Below the pieces are notes generated by a model. It worked only from the letters and a program-made list of their open reading frames with translations. It did no database searches and was not told where the DNA came from. A stretch of 64,000 bases of DNA, taken from Streptomyces chumphonensis. GTDB taxonomy: Bacteria; Actinomycetota; Actinomycetes; Streptomycetales; Streptomycetaceae. The DNA is taken from positions 248,001-312,000 of the forward strand of contig NZ_JACXYU010000003.1 of the NCBI RefSeq assembly GCF_014779715.1, given 5' to 3'. The translations under genes and the position numbers were made by a program. Each line of letters opens with the position of its first letter. Position 1 is the first letter of the stretch. Shown one piece after another: positions 43,803 to 51,764 of this stretch.

Positions 43803-45272
43803 GTGCTGGACCGATCCGCAGCGTCCTCCGCACCACCGACCGGGATGTCCCGGTTCATGCGGCGCAAGCCCGTGGAACGACTGGTCGCCGAGACCGGCCG
43901 CGGGAGTGGCGGAGAGCTGCGCCGCACGCTGACCATGTGGCAGCTCACCATGATCAGCATCGGTGCCACGCTCGGCACGGGCATCTTCGTCGTGCTCGGC
44001 GAGGCCGTCCCCGACGCCGGGCCCGCCGTGACGATCTCCTTCGTCATCGCGGGCCTGACGGCCCTGTTCTCCGCTCTGTCCTACGCCGAGCTGGCCGGCA
44101 CGATCCCCGCCTCCGGCTCCTCGTACTCCTACTCCTACGCCACCATGGGCGAGCTGGTGGCCTGGATCTGCGGCCTGTGCCTGATCCTGGAGTACGGCGT
44201 CTCCGTGGCGGCCGTGGCCGTCGGCTGGGGCCAGTACCTCAACGAACTGCTCGACGGCACGATCGGTGTCACCATCCCGGCGGCGCTGTCGAACCCGCCC
44301 GGCGACGGCGGCTACTTCAACCTCCCCGCCCTCTTCGTCGTGGTCCTGGCCATGGCGTTCCTCATGGGCGGCGCCCGGGAGAGCGCCCGGGTCAACTCGA
44401 TCATGGTGGTCGTGAAGATCGGCGCGCTCCTGCTCTTCTGCGCCGTCGCCTTCACCGGCATCCGCGCCGGCAACTACGAGCCCTTCATGCCGCTCGGCAT
44501 GGCCGGTGTCAGTGCCGCCGGCGCCTCCCTGTTCTTCTCCTACATCGGCTTCGACGCCGCCTCGACCGCCGGTGAGGAGGCGAAGAACCCGCAGCGCGAC
44601 CTGCCCCGCGCGATCATGCTGTCCCTGCTCATCGTCACCGCGCTGTACGTGATGGTCGCCGCCGTCGCCGTGGGCGCCGTCCCGTGGGAGAGCTTCGAAG
44701 GCTCCGAGGCCGCGCTCGCCGGCGTCCTCAGCGACGTCACCGGTCAGGACTTCTGGGCCACGATCCTCGCCGCGGGGGCCGTCGTCGCCATCGCCAGCGT
44801 CGTCCTCGCCGTCCTCTACGGCCAGACCCGCATCCTCTTCGCCATGTCCCGGGACGGCCTGGTGCCCCGGGTCTTCTCCAAGGTGCACCCCCGCACCGGC
44901 ACGCCGCGCGCCAACACCTTCCTGGTCTCCGCCTTCTGCGGAATCCTGGCCGCCGCGATCCCGCTCGGGGAGCTGGCCAACGCGACGAGCATCGGCACGC
45001 TGTTCGCCTTCGGCCTGGTCAACGTCGCCGTCATCGTGCTGCGCCGCACCCGCCCCGACATGCCGCGCGGCTTCCGGGTCCCGCTCTCGCCGCTCGTCCC
45101 GCTGCTGGGCCTCGGCTTCTGCCTGTACAACATGCTGAACCTGCCCGCCGTCACCTGGCTCGTCTTCGGTCTCTGGATGGCCGCCGGCCTCGTGTTCTAC
45201 TTCCTCTACGGGCAGCGCCGCGCCACGCTGGCGAACGAGCCCGCCACGCCTCCCGTGCCGAGTGAGAAGTGA
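43803..45272 (+). CDS. APC-family amino acid permease, probable lysine uptake
   Basis: A 489-residue transporter with 12 predicted membrane helices and the APC motif GATLGTGIFVVLG in helix 1, then PASGSSYSYSYATMGE and FFSYIGFDAASTAGEEAKNP. GTG at 43803 is chosen because AAGGAG lies 7 nt upstream; the ATG 18 nt earlier overlaps that site. An Lrp/AsnC regulator follows after 10 nt, and the shared motif with the davA-davB operon suggests lysine (or another cationic amino acid) as substrate. Substrate is inferred from context only. Confidence 0.82.
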   Translation: MLDRSAASSAPPTGMSRFMRRKPVERLVAETGRGSGGELRRTLTMWQLTMISIGATLGTGIFVVLGEAVPDAGPAVTISFVIAGLTALFSALSYAELAGTIPASGSSYSYSYATMGELVAWICGLCLILEYGVSVAAVAVGWGQYLNELLDGTIGVTIPAALSNPPGDGGYFNLPALFVVVLAMAFLMGGARESARVNSIMVVVKIGALLLFCAVAFTGIRAGNYEPFMPLGMAGVSAAGASLFFSYIGFDAASTAGEEAKNPQRDLPRAIMLSLLIVTALYVMVAAVAVGAVPWESFEGSEAALAGVLSDVTGQDFWATILAAGAVVAIASVVLAVLYGQTRILFAMSRDGLVPRVFSKVHPRTGTPRANTFLVSAFCGILAAAIPLGELANATSIGTLFAFGLVNVAVIVLRRTRPDMPRGFRVPLSPLVPLLGLGFCLYNMLNLPAVTWLVFGLWMAAGLVFYFLYGQRRATLANEPATPPVPSEK

Positions 45273-45282
45273 CCCGACCCCC

Positions 45283-45738
45283 GTGCGACTGAACGAACTC
45301 GACGAACGTATCGTCCACGCCCTCGCCGAGGACGCCCGCCGCTCCTACGCCGACATCGGCGCGGAGGTCGGGCTCTCCGCCCCGGCCGTGAAGCGGCGGG
45401 TGGACCGGCTCCGCGCCGACGGCGCCATCACCGGCTTCACGGTGCGGGTGGACCCGGCCGCGCTCGGCTGGGAGACGGAGGGGTTCATCGAGATGTACTG
45501 CCGCCACAACACCTCACCCGAGGACATCCGGCGGGGCCTGTCGCGCTACCCGGAGGTGGCGTCCGCGTCCACGGTCACCGGCGACGCGGACGCCGTCGTC
45601 CAGGTCTTCGCCTCCGACATGCGCCACTTCGAACGCGTGCTGGAGCGCATCGCGGGGGAGCACTTCGTGGAGCGCACGAAGTCCGTGCTGGTGCTCTCGC
45701 CCCTGCTGCGCCGCTACTCGGCCGGCTCCCCGACCTGA
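45283..45738 (+). CDS. Lrp/AsnC-family transcriptional regulator
   Basis: A 151-residue regulator with the N-terminal winged HTH (RLNELDERIVHALAEDARRS, ADIGAEVGLSAPAVKRRVDR) and a C-terminal RAM ligand-binding domain (EVASASTVTGDADAVVQVFA). GTG at 45283 gives the family N-terminus; GTG at 45262, overlapping the permease, is possible. It lies between the permease and the davA-davB pair and is the natural candidate to read the shared motif in front of both. Confidence 0.88.
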   Translation: MRLNELDERIVHALAEDARRSYADIGAEVGLSAPAVKRRVDRLRADGAITGFTVRVDPAALGWETEGFIEMYCRHNTSPEDIRRGLSRYPEVASASTVTGDADAVVQVFASDMRHFERVLERIAGEHFVERTKSVLVLSPLLRRYSAGSPT

Positions 45739-45796
45739 GGCGGGTACGAGGGGGACGGCCGGCCACCTCGGGCGGCACCGTCCCCCTTCCCGCGGC

Positions 45797-46005
45797 TCAG
45801 GACGCGTCGGGGCCGCGCCGGTGGGGTGGCCCGTGGTGCTCGGAGAGGATCGTGAGGAGGCGGGTGAGCTCGTCCCGCTGGACGTCCGTGAGGGGGGGCG
45901 AGCAGCTCGCGCTGCGCGTCGGCGACCAGCACGGCGAAGTGCCACTTGTGCGCGCCCTCGGTGGCCAGGCGCCCGGTCACGAAGCGCTCGGCGGCGCCCG
46001 GTCGG
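45797..46005 (-). pseudogene. MarR-family regulator remnant (internal deletion plus frameshift)
   Basis: On the minus strand, an N-terminal piece AERFVTGRLATEGAHKWHFA runs straight into a C-terminal piece DAQRELLAP, then LTDVQRDELTRLLTILSEHH in another frame, ending at the stop at 45797. The frame change falls at a run of seven Gs (45893-45899); removing one base restores it. The wing and middle of a MarR domain (about 70 residues) are missing, as is the initiation region. Non-functional. Confidence 0.75.
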
Positions 46006-46166
46006 TGCGACCGCTGGCCGAGCGGCTCTACGACATCAGGCACTGGTCGGAGTTCGAGCGCGGCGGACACTTCGCCGCCATGGAGGTCCCCGAACTGCTC
46101 GCGGCGGACGTCCGGGCCTTCTTCCTCACCCGCCGTGCCCCGGAGGCGGCCGGTGTCGCCCGCTGA
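46002..46166 (+). pseudogene. Epoxide hydrolase C-terminal remnant
   Basis: The peptide RPLAERLYDIRHWSEF, then GGHFAAMEVPELLAADVRAF matches the last 50 or so residues of alpha/beta-fold epoxide hydrolases, including the catalytic-His signature GGHFA. The preceding part of the open frame is antisense to the MarR remnant and not real protein. About 330 residues are missing. It abuts the truncated MarR remnant, so one deletion probably removed both 5' ends and the divergent promoter. Confidence 0.75.
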
Positions 46167-46199
46167 ACAACGGTCGCCCGCGCAGCCACGCGCCTTCGG

Positions 46200-46231
46200 A
46201 TCGACGGCGAGCGCAACAGATCGCCGTCGAT
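46200..46231 (+). repeat. 11-bp inverted repeat upstream of davA
   Basis: ATCGACGGCGA (46200-46210) and its exact complement (46221-46231) around a 10-nt loop that itself contains GCGCAACAGA. It may be the epoxide-hydrolase-side terminator or part of the davA control region. Confidence 0.5.
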
Positions 46232-46241
46232 AGCCGGGAAG

Positions 46242-46272
46242 GCGCAACGAAGTCACCGTGGATGCGCAAGGA
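46242..46272 (+). promoter_or_regulatory. Bipartite motif GCGCAACGAA-N11-TGCGCAAGGA at davA promoter
   Basis: GCGCAACGAA (46242-46251) and TGCGCAAGGA (46263-46272) match the permease motif exactly in both halves. A third core, GCGCAACAGA, lies 31 nt upstream (46211). The pair ends 7 nt before the candidate -35, as at the permease. Confidence 0.65.
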
Positions 46273-46279
46273 CGGCGCC

Positions 46280-46309
46280 TTGTCCGCTCCACGCCCGCGA
46301 CCGTACCGT
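46280..46309 (+). promoter_or_regulatory. Candidate davA-davB promoter
   Basis: TTGTCC (46280-46285) and TACCGT (46304-46309), 18-nt spacer, giving a leader of about 40 nt. Confidence 0.5.
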
Positions 46310-46354
46310 CGAAGCGACCCCCTGCAAGGCCCCGTCGCACGCCCGTGAGGTCCC

Positions 46355-47179
46355 ATGACGTCCCTGCGCATCGCGCTGTACCAAGGCCCCGGCGGCATCC
46401 CCGCCCCCGGGGAGAGCCTTGCCGCGTTCGCCCGGGCGGCCGGGCGCGCGGCGGCGGCCGGGGCCCGTCTGCTCGTCACCCCCGAACTGTCCCTGACCGG
46501 CTACGCCCTCGGGAACGACGTCGCCGAAGCGGCCGAGCCCGCCGACGGTCCCTCCGCCGAGGCGGTCGGCGCGATCGCCGCCGAGCACGGCCTGGCCATC
46601 CACTACGGCTACCCCGAGCGCGACGGCGACGCCGTCTACAACGCCGTGCGCCTCGTCGCCCCCGACGGTGCCCCGCTGGCCGGCTACCGCAAGACGCACC
46701 TGTTCGGCGCCTACGAGAAGGCGTGCTTCCGGCCCGGCCCGGTCGCGGACGCCGTCGTCCAGGCCGAGCTCGACGGCGTCCGCATCGGACTGCTGACGTG
46801 CTACGACGTCGAGTTCCCCGAACCCGTACGGGCGCACGCCCTGGCCGGGAGCGAGCTGCTGCTCGTCCCCACCGCCCTGATGCGCCCCTACGAGATCGTG
46901 CCGCGGTCCGTGGTGCCCGTACGGGCCTGGGAGAACCAGATCTACATCGCCTACGCCAACCGCCACGGCGTCGAGGGCGACTTCGCCTTCGCCGGGATGA
47001 GCTGCCTGGCGGCCCCCGACGGCACCGTCCGCGCCCGCGCCGGAAGCGGAGAGGACCTGATCGTGGCGGACGTCGACACCGCCTTCCTGGGGGCCTCCCG
47101 GGCCGAGAACACCTACCTCGCCGACCGCCGCCCCGAGCTGTACACGTCCCTGTCCCCGCAAGGAGAACCGCGCCGATGA
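46355..47179 (+). CDS. davA: Nitrilase-superfamily amidase, probable 5-aminopentanamidase (DavA)
   Basis: A 274-residue carbon-nitrogen hydrolase with the triad Glu44 (TPELSLTGY), Lys113 (YRKTHLFG) and Cys149 (LLTCYDVEFPE), and the accessory Glu121. It overlaps the flavoprotein gene downstream by 4 nt. Because that gene encodes a lysine 2-monooxygenase-like enzyme, whose product is 5-aminopentanamide, the natural reaction is hydrolysis to 5-aminopentanoate plus ammonia, as for P. putida DavA. Family is certain; substrate follows from the pairing. Confidence 0.82.
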   Translation: MTSLRIALYQGPGGIPAPGESLAAFARAAGRAAAAGARLLVTPELSLTGYALGNDVAEAAEPADGPSAEAVGAIAAEHGLAIHYGYPERDGDAVYNAVRLVAPDGAPLAGYRKTHLFGAYEKACFRPGPVADAVVQAELDGVRIGLLTCYDVEFPEPVRAHALAGSELLLVPTALMRPYEIVPRSVVPVRAWENQIYIAYANRHGVEGDFAFAGMSCLAAPDGTVRARAGSGEDLIVADVDTAFLGASRAENTYLADRRPELYTSLSPQGEPRR

Positions 47180-48894
47180 CCTCCACCGTGCCCGCCGCCG
47201 TCCACGACGAGCAGCACGCCGAGGCCCAGTCCACGCCGCCCATCACCATGTTCGGCCCGGACTTCCCCTTCGCCTACGACGACTACCTGGCCGGGCCCGC
47301 CGGGCTGGGACAGGTCCCGGCCACCGAGCACGGCACCGAGGTCGCCGTCGTCGGCGGCGGCCTGTCCGGGATCGTCACCGCCTACGAGCTGATGAAGATG
47401 GGGCTGCGGCCCGTCGTCTACGAGGCCGACCAGATCGGCGGGCGGCTGCGCACCACCGACTTCGCGGGCTCCGACGACGGCACCGGCACGCCGCTCAACG
47501 CCGAGATGGGCGCCATGCGCTTCCCGCCGTCCTCGACGGCCTTCCAGCACTACGTCGACCTCGTCGGGCTCCGGACCACACCGTTCCCCAACCCGCTCGC
47601 CCCCGACACCCCCTCGACCGTCGTGGACCTCAAGGGCGAGAGCCACTACGCCCGCACCGTGGACGACCTGCCCGAGGTCTACCACCAGGTCATGGACGCC
47701 TGGAACGCCTGCCTGGAGGAGGGCGCCGACTTCTCCGACATGCAGCGCGCCATCCGGGAGCGCGACGTGCCGCGCATCCGGGAGATCTGGTCCCGGCTCG
47801 TGGAGAAGCTGGACAACCAGACGTTCTACGGCTTCCTGTGCGACTCGGAGGCGTTCGGCTCCTTCCGGCACCGGGAGATCTTCGGCCAGGTCGGCTTCGG
47901 CACCGGCGGCTGGGACACCGACTTCCCCAACTCCATCCTGGAGATCCTCCGCGTCGTCTACACCGGGGCCGACGACGACCACCGCGGCATCGTCGGCGGC
48001 AGCCAGCAGCTGCCCCTGCGGCTGTGGGAGCGCGAACCGGACAAGCCGGTGCACTGGCCGAAGGGCACCTCGCTCGCCTCGCTGCACGGCGGTGACCCCC
48101 GGCCCGCCGTCACCCGGCTGTACCGCACCGCCGGCAACCGCATCACCGTCACCGACGCGCACGGCGACATCCGCACCTACAAGGCGGCCGTCTTCACCGC
48201 CCAGTCCTGGATGATGCTGTCGAAGATCGACTGCGACGACGCCCTGCTGCCCATCGACCACTGGACGGCCGTCGAGCGCACGCACTACATGGAGTCGTCC
48301 AAGCTGTTCGTCCCCGTCGACCGGCCGTTCTGGCTGGACACCGACGAGCAGACCGGCCGGGACGTGATGAGCATGACGCTCACCGACCGCATGACCCGGG
48401 GCACCTACCTGCTGGACAACGGGCCGGACCGGCCCGCCGTCATCTGCCTGTCCTACACCTGGTGCGACGACAGCCTGAAGTGGCTCCCGCTCGACGCGAA
48501 CGAACGCATGGAGGTGATGCTCAAGTCGCTGCGCGAGATCTACCCGAAGGTCGACATCCGCAAGCACATCACCGGCAGTCCGATCACCGTCTCCTGGGAG
48601 AACGAGCCGTACTTCATGGGCGCGTTCAAGGCCAACCTGCCGGGCCACTACCGGTACCAGCGGCGGTTGTTCACCCACTTCATGCAGGACCGCCTTCCCG
48701 CCGACAAGCGGGGCCTCTTCCTCGCCGGGGACGACATCTCCTGGACGGCCGGCTGGGCCGAGGGCGCCGTGCAGACCGCGCTCAACGCCGTCTGGGGCGT
48801 CATGCACCAGCTCGGCGGTGCCACCGACCCCACCAACCCGGGCCCGGGCGACGTCTACGACGCGATCGCCCCGGTGGAGCTGCCGGAGGACTGA
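47176..48894 (+). CDS. davB: Flavin monooxygenase, probable L-lysine 2-monooxygenase (DavB)
   Basis: A 572-residue FAD enzyme of the flavin amine oxidase family. The FAD fold is VAVVGGGLSGIVTAYELMKM, followed by GGRLR. It follows P. putida DavB almost along its length: TMFGPDFPFAYDDYLAGPAG, FGQVGFGTGGWDTDFPNS, FLAGDDISWTAGWAEGAVQT and NPGPGDVYDAI. That enzyme oxidatively decarboxylates lysine to 5-aminopentanamide. AAGGAG precedes the ATG; a strong terminator follows. Later steps (GabT, GabD) are not in the window. Confidence 0.88.
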   Translation: MTSTVPAAVHDEQHAEAQSTPPITMFGPDFPFAYDDYLAGPAGLGQVPATEHGTEVAVVGGGLSGIVTAYELMKMGLRPVVYEADQIGGRLRTTDFAGSDDGTGTPLNAEMGAMRFPPSSTAFQHYVDLVGLRTTPFPNPLAPDTPSTVVDLKGESHYARTVDDLPEVYHQVMDAWNACLEEGADFSDMQRAIRERDVPRIREIWSRLVEKLDNQTFYGFLCDSEAFGSFRHREIFGQVGFGTGGWDTDFPNSILEILRVVYTGADDDHRGIVGGSQQLPLRLWEREPDKPVHWPKGTSLASLHGGDPRPAVTRLYRTAGNRITVTDAHGDIRTYKAAVFTAQSWMMLSKIDCDDALLPIDHWTAVERTHYMESSKLFVPVDRPFWLDTDEQTGRDVMSMTLTDRMTRGTYLLDNGPDRPAVICLSYTWCDDSLKWLPLDANERMEVMLKSLREIYPKVDIRKHITGSPITVSWENEPYFMGAFKANLPGHYRYQRRLFTHFMQDRLPADKRGLFLAGDDISWTAGWAEGAVQTALNAVWGVMHQLGGATDPTNPGPGDVYDAIAPVELPED

Positions 48895-48904
48895 GCGGCC
48901 CCGC

Positions 48905-48941
48905 GTGCCGGGGTCCCGCCGGCGGGTGGGGACCCCGGCAC
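48905..48941 (+). terminator. Terminator after davB
   Basis: Perfect 13-bp stem (48905-48917 with 48929-48941), 11-nt loop, 10 nt past the stop. Confidence 0.78.
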
Positions 48942-49007
48942 GGCTCCGCCTACCGGCGGGTACTACCCTTGGCTCGTTTTGTTCGGTCGGTGGGTGGAGC
49001 ACGCACG

Positions 49008-50402
49008 ATGCGCCTCGGAGTGGGTTGGACACTGCACGGAGACGGGCGCAGCCCGGCGCCGGGCGCCGTCGTACGGCCGGACGAGCGGCTGTCGTGGTGG
49101 CGCACCCTCGGGCTCGGCGCGCAGCACGTCGTGGCGATGTTCGGCGCCACGTTCGTCGCCCCCGTCCTGATGGGCCTGGACCCGAACCTGGCCGTCATGG
49201 TCTCGGGCGTGGCGACGATCTTCTTCCTGCTGGTCACCCGGGGCGCGGTCCCGAGCTACCTGGGCAGCAGCCTGTCGTTCGTCGGCGTCGCGGCGATCAT
49301 CGCCGCCGAGGGCGGCACACCCGCCACACTGACCGGCGCGCTGCTGGTCGTCGGCGTGGTGCTGCTCGCCGCCGGACTCGTCGTCCGGGCCCTGGGCGCG
49401 CGGGTCGTGCACGCCGTCCTCCCCCCGGTCGTGACCGGCGCCGTGGTGATGCTGATCGGATTCAACCTCGCCCCCGTCGCGGCCGGGACGTACTGGCCCC
49501 AGGACCAGTGGACGGCCCTGGCCACCCTGCTGTTCACCGGGTTCGCCCTGGTCGCGCTCCGGGGCTTCTGGAGCCGCGTCGCCATCTTCCTCGGACTCGT
49601 CTTCGGGTACGTCCTGTCCTGGGGGCTGGACCGCGTCCTCGGCCGCATCACCTCCCCGACCGGCTCCGGCGAGACCACCGCGCACTGGCGACTCGACCTC
49701 TCCGCCGTGGCGGAGGCCGAATGGATCGGCCTGCCGACGCTGCACGCGCCGGGGTTCGAGCTCTCGGCCGTACTCGTGGCGCTGCCCGTCGTCGTCGCGC
49801 TCATCGCGGAGAACGCCGGGCACGTCAAGGCCGTGGGGGAGATGACCGGCGACCCGCTGGACGACCGCATGGGCACCGCCATCGCCGCCGACGGCGCGGC
49901 CACCGTGCTGTCCACCTCGGTGGGCGGCCCGGCCACCACGACGTACGCCGAGAACATCGGCGTCATGGCCGCCTCCCGCGTCTACTCCACGGCCGCCTAC
50001 TGGGCGGCGGCGGGCTTCGCGATCCTCTTCGGCCTCTGCCCCAAGTTCGGCGCCGTGGTCGCGGCCGTCCCCGGCGGGGTCCTCGGGGGCATCACGGTCA
50101 TCCTCTACGGCATGATCGGCCTGCTCGGGGCGAAGATCTGGATCGAGAACGGCGTCGACCTCGGCAACCCCGTCAACCTCGTCCCGGTCGCGGCCGGCGT
50201 CATCGTGGGCATCGGGAACGTCACGCTGGAGTTCACCGACGCCTTCTCCCTCAGCGGCATCGCCCTCGGCACGCTGATCGTCCTGATCGGCTACCACGCC
50301 CTGCGCCGGCTCGCCCCACCCCACCTGCGCGAGGGCGGAGCCCTGTTCGACGCCACGGCCCCCGGCGCCTCCGGCCCGGAGAGCCCGCCCTCCCGCTCCT
50401 GA
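49008..50402 (+). CDS. Uracil/xanthine permease (NCS2/SLC23 family)
   Basis: A 464-residue nucleobase transporter with about 14 membrane segments. Conserved family residues are visible as the glutamates in ALIAENAGHVKAV and GGPATTTYAENIGVMA and in the LGAQHVVAMFGATFVAP first segment. ATG at 49008. It is closest to UraA-like uracil permeases, but xanthine or uric acid cannot be excluded. It is not in the pyr operon and no PyrR-like leader is visible. Confidence 0.87.
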   Translation: MRLGVGWTLHGDGRSPAPGAVVRPDERLSWWRTLGLGAQHVVAMFGATFVAPVLMGLDPNLAVMVSGVATIFFLLVTRGAVPSYLGSSLSFVGVAAIIAAEGGTPATLTGALLVVGVVLLAAGLVVRALGARVVHAVLPPVVTGAVVMLIGFNLAPVAAGTYWPQDQWTALATLLFTGFALVALRGFWSRVAIFLGLVFGYVLSWGLDRVLGRITSPTGSGETTAHWRLDLSAVAEAEWIGLPTLHAPGFELSAVLVALPVVVALIAENAGHVKAVGEMTGDPLDDRMGTAIAADGAATVLSTSVGGPATTTYAENIGVMAASRVYSTAAYWAAAGFAILFGLCPKFGAVVAAVPGGVLGGITVILYGMIGLLGAKIWIENGVDLGNPVNLVPVAAGVIVGIGNVTLEFTDAFSLSGIALGTLIVLIGYHALRRLAPPHLREGGALFDATAPGASGPESPPSRS

Positions 50403-50695
50403 CCGGACGCCCCCTCGCGCCGGATCGGAGGAGTCGGCAAGGGCGGTGCACGGCCACGGCCGATGCCATGGCGGGAGGCCGACCGGCATGCCGAGCCCGG
50501 AGGGACGACGGCTTCCGAGGTGTGCGTGTGCACGAGAAGCGCTACCGCATCGTACGCAAGAAGGCTCCGTCGGACACACAACAGCGGGTACCGGCCCTCC
50601 GGTGGTGTCCGCGCACGATCGGTTCGCCCGGGGGTAGGTACCGGTCCGCCGCGGTGGGTGCCGCGGTGTGTGCCCCAAGGAGAACAAGGAGATCC
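50403..50695 (+). other. Intergenic region without recognised gene
   Basis: The 293 nt between the permease and the lamin-tail gene contain short open frames of atypical composition and no start with a ribosome binding site. The only firm signal is AAGGAGATCC just before the ATG at 50696. No terminator or -35/-10 pair could be assigned with confidence. Confidence 0.5.
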
Positions 50696-51580
50696 ATGGC
50701 CACTGTGACGACGTCGGCGACCTGGCAGCCCGAGCCCCGGGACCGGGTGTTCGACGGTATGAGGGGGGCGGGGACCGACCGCGTCGCCTGGGGAGCGCCC
50801 GACGGCGAGAACCGCGAGACCGGTTACGGCTTCACCGGACACACCACCGAAGCGCTCCTGGACGGCCACGAGTTCACGGTGGGCACGATCACCTACGACA
50901 ACTACCTGCGCGAGCCGGGCGGCGGTCAGCGGTATCACACGTGCACCCTGCGCCTGACGGTGCGGCTGTCCGTGCAGGGAGGCCCGGAGGCCGAGTTCAC
51001 CTTCGCCCTCACGCACTACTCCTTCGGGGACGACGAACGCGACGTCCCCGACACGCTGAACCTGCCGTTGCCCTTTCCCGGCGGTGAGACCCTCACGCTC
51101 GGCGGCGTCCCCTACACTCTCGTCCTCGCGGGCTTCCCGGCGACGGACGACGGACCACCGGCCAACACGACCAGCGGCCCCGAGGGCCGGACCACCACGG
51201 TCGATCTGCTCGGCATGCTGGTGCGCCGGGACCGGCCGGACATCGCCATCCGCTCGGTGCACCACAAGGGCGAGACCGGACGCCCCCAGGACGGCGAGTA
51301 CATCGAGATCGTCAACCGCAGCGGAGCGATGGTCCCCGTCGCGGGATGGACGATCAACGCCGGCGACACCGGCCAGGACTACACCTTCCCCACCGGCTAC
51401 CTCGCCCCCGCACGGACCGTCCGGGTCTACACCTCCGACCAGCAGCAGCCGCCCGGCTGGTACGGCCTCACCTTCAACAGCAACCGCCCCATCTGGAACG
51501 ACAAGGGCGACGTCGCCGAGCTGCGCGACGCGAGCGGCACCCTCCGCGCCCGGTACGCCTACGGCAACGCCGCCGACTGA
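50696..51580 (+). CDS. Choice-of-anchor K-like plus lamin-tail domain protein without signal peptide
   Basis: A 294-residue protein. The N-terminal half (about residues 20-145; VAWGAPDGENRETGYGFTG) resembles the choice-of-anchor K beta domain; the C-terminal half (about 195-290; YIEIVNRSGAMVPVAGW and NDKGDVAELRDASGTLRARY) is a lamin-tail domain. Both are typically extracellular, yet no signal peptide or membrane segment is visible. ATG at 50696 with AAGGAG at ideal spacing. Function unknown. Confidence 0.72.
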   Translation: MATVTTSATWQPEPRDRVFDGMRGAGTDRVAWGAPDGENRETGYGFTGHTTEALLDGHEFTVGTITYDNYLREPGGGQRYHTCTLRLTVRLSVQGGPEAEFTFALTHYSFGDDERDVPDTLNLPLPFPGGETLTLGGVPYTLVLAGFPATDDGPPANTTSGPEGRTTTVDLLGMLVRRDRPDIAIRSVHHKGETGRPQDGEYIEIVNRSGAMVPVAGWTINAGDTGQDYTFPTGYLAPARTVRVYTSDQQQPPGWYGLTFNSNRPIWNDKGDVAELRDASGTLRARYAYGNAAD

Positions 51581-51739
51581 ACGGTCGGGCGCCGTGTGCC
51601 CGTGACCGCACCGGGCGTCCCCCGCGGGGGCCCGGCGCAGAGCAGGGCGGGAAGAGGTCCTGTGGCGACGTGAGGTGGGGGCGCCGACGCCGGCGCTCCC
51701 ACCCGGCATCACCCACGCCCTTCGGGGCGGACCCGGAAC

Positions 51740-51761
51740 ACCCGGTTCCGCAGAACCGGGT
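51740..51761 (-). terminator. Hairpin after the MFS gene
   Basis: ACCCGGTTC (51740-51748) pairs exactly with 51753-51761 around a 4-nt loop, 3 nt past the MFS stop. A second 13-bp near-perfect stem at 51674-51703 lies closer to the lamin-tail gene and may end it. Confidence 0.6.
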
Positions 51762-51764
51762 TGC

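Noticed and set aside
45852..46001. Upstream part of the epoxide hydrolase frame as a real N-terminus
   Set aside because: It is the exact antisense of the MarR remnant and does not resemble the hydrolase family.
50446..50708. Small open frames before the lamin-tail gene
   Set aside because: No ribosome binding sites, atypical residue content, and one overlaps the start of a well-supported gene.
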